Shown in pieces: positions 56,885-64,000 of a stretch of 64,000 bases of DNA (positions are counted from its first letter, which is position 1; every line of letters begins with the position of its first letter). The notes under the pieces were generated by a model. That model did not search any database and had not been told where the DNA came from. It saw only the letters and a list, made by a program, of their open reading frames with translations. Position numbers and translations under genes: made by a program. This stretch comes from Cephalopachus bancanus (lineage: Eukaryota; Chordata; Mammalia; Primates; Tarsiidae), in NCBI GenBank assembly GCA_027257055.1, contig JAPVLO010000097.1, positions 1,860,001-1,924,000 on the forward strand. Reading direction: 5' to 3'.

Positions 56885-57900
56885 TTATACAGTGAAACCA
56901 ACAACAACGGCAACACACACAAAAATGCAAAAATATGGACTAAACAGTCTGTGAAAAGAACCCTTATTTATGAGAGAGCTGAAACGAGAAGGCAGAGCAT
57001 TGCCTTGTATGACTTCAACTGAGAATGTGTACATCTTCAGACTCAAATTTTTCACTGCTCTGTGCATGTCCCTCAATGAGGGGAATACACCCAAAGTATG
57101 GATTTGGGGGTTACATGTAAATTTCAGTGAGTAGATAAAGTTACACATATATAATCTGTAAATAATGAATATGGATATCAACTGTATGTTTGTATATATG
57201 TGTGTATTTATATATGTATACACGCTAAGAGTATGCGTACTTGTGCATGTGCTGCAATTATACATTGTAATTAAAAACACAAATACACTACGCATGTATG
57301 CCGTCATAGGAAGTAGCAAAAACAAAAAAGTTTGCCCCGATTCACCTGCAATTAATTGCCCTACATCTGCTCTCCTTGAAACCTTATATAGTAGCATTGG
57401 TTTCATTAACTTTTATCTTATTATTCCTTAAACCACAACATTAAAACTCAAGCTCATCAATAGCCTGCACATTGCTAAATCCTACAATCAACACCTAATC
57501 CTCATCTTGCTCAATCAAGCTGCACATTAGACACAGTTGACCTCCTTTCCCTTCTTAAAACTCTCAATAGACTGTTGAATACCACCATCCTTTTCTGGAT
57601 TTTCAAATTGATGCATGCACGTAGATTGGACTATACAAAGACTCTTCAAAGAATACAGTGGCAAATGGTTTTAAGGAAATCACTTTCTCCAGCCTATTCT
57701 CGCATGAGATGAATTCATGCTGGTTCTGCTCTATTTTATTCCCATTTATAGTAACTCTTTTCTCATCTTACAAAAGAAAGCTACGCCTTCACCATTCCTG
57801 AACTCACTATGGTGCACTTCCCTGAACACACGGGGGAGTCATATAGATGCTACATGTTGGTGCTGAGAAATGAAAGACTTCATGACTAATAGCTTTGCAA
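56885..57900. other. Unique non-coding sequence
   Basis: About 1 kb. A 173-codon minus-strand frame (56885-57406) crosses the Tigger boundary, is rich in TATA/CACA-derived residues (STHTLSVYTYINTHIYTN) and has no recognisable domain, so I do not call it a gene. Confidence 0.4.
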
Positions 57901-57913
57901 ATCGGGACATGTC

Positions 57914-57915
<2 letters not shown>

Positions 57916-57969
<54 letters not shown>

Positions 57970-57988
57970 ACACATACACACACACACC
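57916..57988. repeat. (AC)n microsatellite
   Basis: AC run of about 36 units with two ACAT interruptions near 57964 and 57976. Confidence 0.95.
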
Positions 57989-58119
57989 TTACAGTCTTTA
58001 CATAACTTTACAATTTCAATGTTATAAGAACTGGTAACTTTATTATTCCAGGAAGGAATGGAATAATAACACAGACAAATAACTGAGGCCATTTCTTTTA
58101 TTTCACTTCTTACCATCCC

Positions 58120-58545
58120 TTTTTCCCCCCTGCCGCTCCAGTCACATTGCCCTTTCTTGTTTCCATATCAATCACACACATCTTTGTCCTTCTCTCTCCT
58201 TATGCCTAGAATGCAATTTTCCCAGCTAGCCACATGATGTCAGTCTCTCCAGTCATTCAGGTCACCTTTCTGAGGATTCTGTATGTTAGCACCTTCCTAT
58301 AGCATTCCTCATTCTGCCACAATCTATTCCTTACCCGACCATATTCTTTATAACACTTACCACTACCTGATAGAGTTGTATTTATTTTTTTTATGTTTAT
58401 TATCTTCTTTCATCTCACACAAAAACATCGGCTTTTTGATACCAGGATAATTTTCTGTTTTGTTTACTGCTGAATTTCTAGAACTTGAAACAGGTTAGTA
58501 CATAGTAGGCACTCAGTAAATATTTGGTTAATACATAAATGAATG
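58120..58545 (+). mobile_element. L2 3'-end
   Basis: Clear LINE-2 order: CCGCTCCAGTCACATTGCC, CTTATGCCTAGAATGCAATTT, CAGGTCACCTTTCTGAGG, CCTCATTCTGCC, ACACTTACCACTACCTGA, CTGCTGAATTTCTAGAAC and the classic end GTAGGCACTCAGTAAATATTTGG. Confidence 0.85.
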
Positions 58546-60030
58546 TCTTTTTGGCAAAATAGTAAGGAAATTGATTTTATTCAGTATATGGCAATAGGTA
58601 GATCTGAAAATCAGAGTCTCAGTAGAATGGTTTTGTCTTCAACTTTTATAGTGACAGATGGACAAGTTAAAGGTGAAGGAGTTACAATTGGGGTTGTCAT
58701 TGCAATCAGGGATGTCTCTGTCAGTTTTATAGAAAATGGTTATCCCTGTGTCTAGCTATTTTCTGGAGGGGTGAGGGAACAAAGTTCTAGTCTTACCTAA
58801 TCCTTTATGAGACAAAAATATTGGAGTTGGAAGGTCTGCATCTGGCCTTTTGGGGGTTCAAGGAAAAGGGGAAAGGTCTGTGTTTAGCCTTGTCACAAGT
58901 AAGCAAGGAAAACATCTGTCAGTTCTAAGTCAGAGAATGGGTGGAGAAAGTCTTGTCTAAGTCACTTGGGAAAAGGGAAGTCTTTGTGAGAAGCCTTGTT
59001 TGAATACACATAGAGGTGGGGAATTTCTTAGCCATCACTGTTTTCAAGTCATTGTCACTTATGTTATTTTAGCCTCTTTTCAAAATGTTTCTGACAAGAT
59101 AATCTGATATTAAGACATGTAAAAAATTTTGTTCTGTTTTGTTTTTTACTAGTAAAAGTTACTCTGCTTTAGGCACCAACATTGAGCGTGCAATATTTTA
59201 AACTTCTTTGAGTTTTATCATATTTTACCTTATTTGAATAACTCCATGTGTTAGAAACAACGTTGCTTGCTGCTATTTGCATAAGATGCAAGAATATTAT
59301 GAAAGATGGAAAGTAGGCAGAAATTGAGACTCAAGGGAATTGTATAACTTCCCCAGGGTCACAGAACATGTAAATACTGGATCAAATCAGATCAATCATG
59401 TCCATAGTAAAAAAACCTGATTACTTCTAGCTTTTACAACAGTTGTCATTGGGAACACAAGCAATAACATGGTTCTAAGTATTGACTTATGGTGTAATAC
59501 TACAATTATTATTGTATAAATGTTAAAAATAGCTATCATATATTCTTGAATAAACTATTGTCTATTTTACCAATTAACATCAATCAGTCTGCCACATTTT
59601 TAATATCATTTTTTCCTTCCTATTTTTCCCCCAAATTTAGTATAATGTACTACTAGTGTCACTTAGGCAGGAAAATGTTGTTGGAGTTTTACAATAGGTG
59701 ACTTTGAATATTTATGATACTCAGTATCATCCCACACATCCAATAAACAGCAGTTAAATATATCACTGCAAACATCCAAGAGAGATTTGGTTCTTACTTA
59801 ATCAAACAGCATATGAGTAAAATGAACACTAATTGCTCTGGTGAAAAACTTGTTATATTGTTCATAGTTTGAAGCATTTCTCATACTGACATATACTCAG
59901 AAGTCACTGACTTATGAATACCTACTACCATATGCCAATTGTACAGTGGGAATAAAACTGACATGATCCAAATTATAATACAGCAGAAAGGAAATATATT
60001 AGTGGCAACTGGAGATGATTTTTGAGACAT
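58546..60030. other. Unique non-coding sequence
   Basis: About 1.5 kb. The 70-codon frame at 58543-58755 has no recognised domain. Nothing else seen. Confidence 0.4.
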
Positions 60031-60033
60031 TTA

Positions 60034-60125
60034 TCAGAAGAAGGAGGAGAAGGAAAAAAGGAGGAGGTGGAGGAGGAGGAAGAGGAAGAGGAGGAAGAAA
60101 AGGAGAAAGGAAGGAAATAAAGAAA
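60034..60125. repeat. Purine-only GGA/GAA tract
   Basis: About 90 bases almost entirely A and G (GAAGGAGGAGAAGG, GGAGGTGGAGGAGGAGG), able in principle to form triplex DNA. It is an imperfect GGA/GAA repeat. Confidence 0.9.
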
Positions 60126-60719
60126 GACACACTCAAACCTGTCCTCTTTCTATTTATGTGTTGCCTGATATTTATTTATTGAGGATCAGGCCAGCCATTA
60201 CCTCAAATCTTTCCTTCAGAGACTTATGATGCCCTGGTGTATTCACTGCTTATAAGTCTCTTTCCACTTACTAGCCTTTATGTTTCTTGAGTGTGACCCC
60301 ATATATTATATTTTTCTGGATTACCTCTGAAAAATTGAATGAATAGAAGCATACTTTGGAAATATTGCTGGTTTGGTTCTAGATCACTGAAATAAAGCAG
60401 ATACCTCAATAAAGTGACATACAAATATAGTGGTTACTCCATGCATATAAAGGCAATGTACACTACACTATGGTTTATTAAGTATGCAATAGCATTATAC
60501 CTAAAAAATAAAGTGCATACTTTAAATAAAAAGTATTTTATTGCCAAAAATGTTAATGATCATCTGAGCCTTCAATGAGTTGTAGGTTGTTTTTGCTGGT
60601 TGAGTGTCTTGCTTTGATGTTGATGACTGGTGACTGATAAGGGTGGTGGTTGGGAGTGGCTAGGGCAATTTCTTAAAATACGACAATGATGTTTGCATTA
60701 TTGATTGAGTTAAGATATT

Positions 60720-61320
60720 GACCTCTTTAGCTATGAACACCCTAGGAGGCATCTTCTTCCAATAGAAGGCTGTTCTGTGTACCTTGATAATCTGTTGTAG
60801 CCACCTTGATCGATGGTCTTAGCTAGATCTTCTGAATAACTTGTTGCAGTTTCTCCATCAGCACTTGCTGCTTCATCTTGCACTTTTATGTTATGGAGGT
60901 GACTTCTTTATTTAACATCATGAAACAACCCTCTACTAGCTTCAAATTTATCTTCTGCATCTTTCTCACATCTTTCAGCTTCATAGAATTAGAGAATTTA
61001 GTATCTCACTCTACGTTAGGCTTTGGTTTAGGAAATATAGTGGTTGGTTTGTTCTCTCCAGACCACTGAACTCTCTTTGTATCAACAATAAGGCTATTTT
61101 GCTTTCTTATCATTTGTGTGTTCACTCTAGTAGCACTTTTAATTTTCTTTAAGAACTTTATTTTGCATTTGCAACTTGGCTGTTCACTGTAACAGGTTTA
61201 ACTTTCTACCACCTTTCAATATGCTTTCATCACTAAGTTTAATCAATTATAGCTTTTGATTTAAAGTGAGAGACATGAGACTCTTTTACTTGAGTACTTA
61301 GAGGTCATTGTAGGGTTATT
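60720..61320 (-). pseudogene. Tigger1 transposase N-terminal remnant, minus strand
   Basis: Reversed, this region carries the early part of a Tigger transposase: TGAGTGTTCACTC..TTGTGTGTTCACTCTAGTAGC, GTGAGAGACATGAGACTC and GTCATTGTAGGGTTATT near its start (ATGACC at about 61310), matching the Tigger1 ORF start region, then on to GGCATCTTCTTCCAATAGAAGGC near 60750. It is interrupted by many stops. The open frame at 60878-61069 on the plus strand is antisense to it and not real. Confidence 0.65.
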
Positions 61321-61334
61321 AATTGGCCTAATTT

Positions 61335-61651
61335 CAGTATTTTAAAAAAAAATTTTTTGAGTTGGAGTCTCACTCTGTCGCCCAGACTGGAGTGCGGTGG
61401 CCGCTCCCGGCCACTGCAGCCTCCACCTGCTGGGCTCTGGCGATCCTTCCGCCTCAGCCTTCCGAGTAGTCAGAATTACCGGCGTGCGCTACCACGCCCA
61501 GCTAATTTTTTTTTTGATTTTATTGTAGAGTTGAGGTCTTGCCTGCCCAGGCGGGTCTCGAACCTGCGGGCTCAGGCAATCCACTCACCTCAGCCTTCCA
61601 AAGGCGCAGGATTACAGGCTGAGCCACAAAGCCAGTAATTTAAGTATTTTT
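61335..61651 (-). mobile_element. Alu SINE in the Tigger1, minus strand (deleted subfamily)
   Basis: Short T-rich tail region and a complete reversed local-type Alu, with TTGCCTGCCCAGG showing the ACTTG deletion. The probable target duplication AATTTCAGTATTTT (left, about 61331-61344) versus AATTTAAGTATTTT (right, about 61638-61651) matches 13 of 14. Confidence 0.88.
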
Positions 61652-62010
61652 GTGTCTCAGGGAATAGGAAGGCTAAAGGAGGGAGAGAGACTGAGAGAGA
61701 TGGGTGGAGCAGTCGAAACACACATAACACTAATTAATTAAATTTGCAGTCTCCTATGGGTGCAGTTTGTGGTACCTCAAAACAATTATAACAGTAATAG
61801 CAAAAAATCATTGATCACAGCTCACCATAACAGATAATAATAATAAAAAGGTTTACATTATTATGAGAATTGCCAAAATGTAACACAGAGACACAAAGTG
61901 AACAAAATGCTGTCTGGAAAATGGCACTAATAGATTTACTTAATGCAGGGTTTGGTTTCCACAAGCCTTCAATATATCAAAAAGACATCTGCAAAGTACA
62001 ATAAAATAGA

Positions 62011-62297
62011 ATGTTATAAAACAGGTAACACTGTAAACAAATAAAATGTAATAAGGTGGTTTGTTTTTAAGATTACAGATGATTTTACAATCAATTTTAG
62101 CAATATTATTACACTTTTGAGATAAACATATATTCATTATTTCATTCTTTTATTTAAAAATATTTAATGAACAATTAACCATGTGCCAAGTACTGTGCTA
62201 TGTGCTAAGTGTAAGTGGTTAATAAAATGAGCCTGATACATATTTTCATTAGTTCACATTATATAAGGGAAGATTGCTATTGAACAAATTGCCAGAA
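62011..62297. other. Unique non-coding sequence
   Basis: AT-rich. The words TTTATTTAAAAATATTTAATGAACAA and GTGCCAAGTACTGTGCTATG near 62150-62210 resemble an ancient dispersed mammalian repeat; family not assigned. Confidence 0.4.
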
Positions 62298-62635
62298 AAA
62301 AACACAAAAATAAACTGGGTTCGGTGGCTCAGCCTGTAATCCCGCGCTTTGGGAGGCTGAGGTGAGTGGATTGCTTGAGCCCATGGGTTCGAGACCCGCC
62401 TGGGCAGCAAGACATCATCTCTACAATAAATCAAAAAAACCAGCTGGGCGTGGTAGCGCGTGCCTGTAATTCCGGCTACTCGGAAGGCTGAGGCGGAAGG
62501 ATCACTGGAGCCCAGAGGGTGGAGGCTGTGGTGGCTGGGAGTGGCCACTGCACTCCAGTCTGGGTGACAGAGTGAGAATCCAACTCAAAATAAGATAAAA
62601 TAAAATAAAATAAAATAAATAAAAACACAAAAATA
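62298..62635 (+). mobile_element. Alu SINE, full length, plus strand (deleted subfamily)
   Basis: Complete local-type Alu (62313-62620) with the ACTTG deletion (GGGCAGCAAGAC) and a tail turned into (AAAAT)n. The 15-bp target duplication AAAAACACAAAAATA is at 62298-62312 and 62621-62635. Confidence 0.94.
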
Positions 62636-62857
62636 TATAAATGTAGTCACATGAGGACTAATTTTTAATCCTAGTTGCCAGAGTATCTGTCTATAATGGC
62701 GCTTGTCACTCAGTAAGCATTTGATACATATTTGTTAAATTAATATAATTAAAATTGTAATAAATTTGTATAATGACTACAATTAAAATAGTAATATAAT
62801 TTAAAATTTTCTGGATAGGAAGAGGTGCTGTAAGACAAAATAATACAAAAATCAAAA

Positions 62858-63141
62858 TAGACTGTTTTGTTTTGTTTTTGAGTTGGTCTCACTCTGTCAT
62901 CAGGCTGGAGTACATGGCTCACAGCTCATGGCAGTCTCAAACTCCTGGGCTCAAGGGACCCTTCTGCCTCAGCCTCCTGAGTAGCATGTGCCACTATGCC
63001 TGGATGTTTTTGTTGTTTGTAGAGACGAGATCTCACTATGTTGTCCATGCTGGTCTCTAATTGCCGGGCTAAAGCAATCCTCCTGCCTTGGTCTCCCAAA
63101 TAGCTGAGATTACAGGCATGATCCATTGTGCCTGGCTGACT
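62858..63141 (-). mobile_element. Old AluJ-like SINE, minus strand
   Basis: Reversed general primate-type Alu: TTTGTTTTTGAGTTGGTCTCAC, then CTCAGCCTCCTGAGTAGC, GTAGAGACGAGATCTCACTATG and GCTGAGATTACAGGCATGATCC. The middle is shortened (GAGTACATGGCTCACAGC). It is more diverged than the local lineage copies. Confidence 0.82.
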
Positions 63142-64000
63142 TAAACATTTTTATGCTAATTCTATTTATATAAACATGTCATTATTTAAAGTATTTAAGA
63201 TCTTACACTGAAGATTTTTATTTCTTATACTGAAAATTAACTCATTTAAACTTTGAAGACTAATAAAATAAATGCTTATTTGTATATCCAATGCTCAAAG
63301 TAATTTGTCTACAGTATTTTTTTAAGTAATTTGACTATCTCTTTTTTTTCTGAGAAGCAGAAGTGAAATATCTAGTGTTCAAAACATAAAATGAATTTAT
63401 TAAGTGTTTATATAATGACCTCCATCATTTCATTTAAATGTCCATGCTCAAAAGTTGTTAAACAACACTTTGCTTACAATAAGAAATTTTAATTTTATAT
63501 ATTGAGAGAAATTATTTAGTTTTATAATATGCTCTTTCAGATTGTGATAATGTTATTTTAATGGTGATCCTTTAATACCAAGAGAATATACTAGTAAACA
63601 TTTTTCAAACCAGATTGTACTCAATATTCTTCTCTCTCTTTATTTCTCTGAAAGAACATTAAATGGACAGAATGGTTATGTGGCAGAATTATATTCTTTC
63701 TCTGCTATAATAGTAACATGCTCAATCCATATAATATTGAAGAACCAATTTTATTCATATTTAAGTTTTCTTTCTCAAGGACTTCTATTTTTAATTCTAA
63801 TGAAATTCGAGTCACCTATGTAGTCACATTTTCAGATGATCATCACTGTCCAAATATTGCTTCTCATGTATATTTGTTTATAGTAATTAGTCTGATTTAC
63901 TTAAATGCAGTGCAAGATAACAAACATATGCAAATAGAGTCTAGAGGGAATAGAATTAAAATTAGTGTTCATGATTCAGAATGGCCTTTTCAGGGACTGC
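63142..64000. other. AT-rich non-coding sequence to the window end
   Basis: About 860 bases, no gene, RNA or named repeat recognised. Confidence 0.4.

Larger units (their letters stand above)
60347..62010 (-). mobile_element. Tigger1-like DNA transposon, internally deleted, with an Alu inside
   Basis: Left end GCATACTTTGGAAATATTGCTGG and subterminal TGGTTTATTAAGTATGCAATAGCATTATACCTA, AATGATCATCTGAGCC; right part GGCCTAATTTCAG, GTGTCTCAGGGAATAGGAAGGC, CGAAACACACATAACACTAATTAATTAAATTTGC and GCAGGGTTTGGTTTCCACAAGCCTTCAATATA. These match Tigger1. Between about 60720 and 61330 lies the reversed 5' part of the transposase frame; the middle of the transposase is deleted. The Alu at 61335-61651 interrupts it. 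Confidence 0.82.

Noticed and set aside
56885..57406. 173-codon minus-strand open frame
   Set aside because: It is the longest frame outside the transposons, but its residues mirror TATA/CACA-rich DNA and it crosses the Tigger boundary with no recognised domain.

Overview
Organism. The window reads as nuclear DNA of a non-anthropoid primate. Twelve Alu elements share a lineage-specific sequence: an Alu-type dimer in which the A-rich linker reads like ACAATAAATCAAAAAAT and the left arm contains a perfect GGTTCGAGACC B box. They match neither human, lemur nor galago Alu types as I remember them. Together with abundant LINE-1 and Tigger transposons, this fits tarsier best. That assignment is inference. 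No host protein-coding exon, tRNA or rRNA gene could be supported. The window looks like an AT-rich intergenic desert or long intron that has been filled with repeats.

Layout. 1-20 kb is AT-rich unique sequence with scattered Alus, a Tigger-type element (5.5-6.0 kb), an MLT1-like LTR (15.4-15.9 kb) and a candidate conserved non-coding block (13.7-14.1 kb). 20.9-25.3 kb holds two adjacent minus-strand LINE-1 copies, the larger one interrupted by an Alu. 25.8-32.9 kb holds an old L1 fragment, a complete 585-bp Tigger-type miniature element with TA target duplication, three Alus, simple repeats and a 5'-truncated L1. 34.7-40.0 kb is an ancient L1 3' region split by a 4.07-kb endogenous betaretrovirus-like provirus. 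42.3-50.3 kb is a nested stack: a Tigger-type DNA transposon interrupted by a full-length 6.4-kb LINE-1 (13-bp target duplication, open ORF1, broken ORF2), an Alu and a mariner transposase remnant. 50-64 kb holds L2 fragments, a MaLR LTR, a Tigger transposase remnant, a Tigger1-like element with an Alu inside it, and several microsatellites.

Most interesting element. The provirus at 35500-39565 has two 260-bp LTRs differing at 5 sites by my count, a 6-bp target duplication, a primer-binding site matching tRNA-Ile(AAU) over 17 bases, and a leader containing eight copies of a 28-bp unit that each can form a CCUC/GAGG hairpin. Its gag is open from matrix (with adjacent PPPY and PSAP late-domain motifs) into N-terminal capsid. 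It is then fused by a large deletion to the RNase H end of pol. Integrase keeps its D,D-35-E triad. Surface envelope is almost wholly deleted and the transmembrane subunit is split by frameshifts. It is a defective provirus; any movement would have needed proteins supplied by another virus.

Reading limits. Family names for transposable elements come from memory of consensus sequences, not from a search; boundaries without a target-site duplication are approximate to tens of bases.
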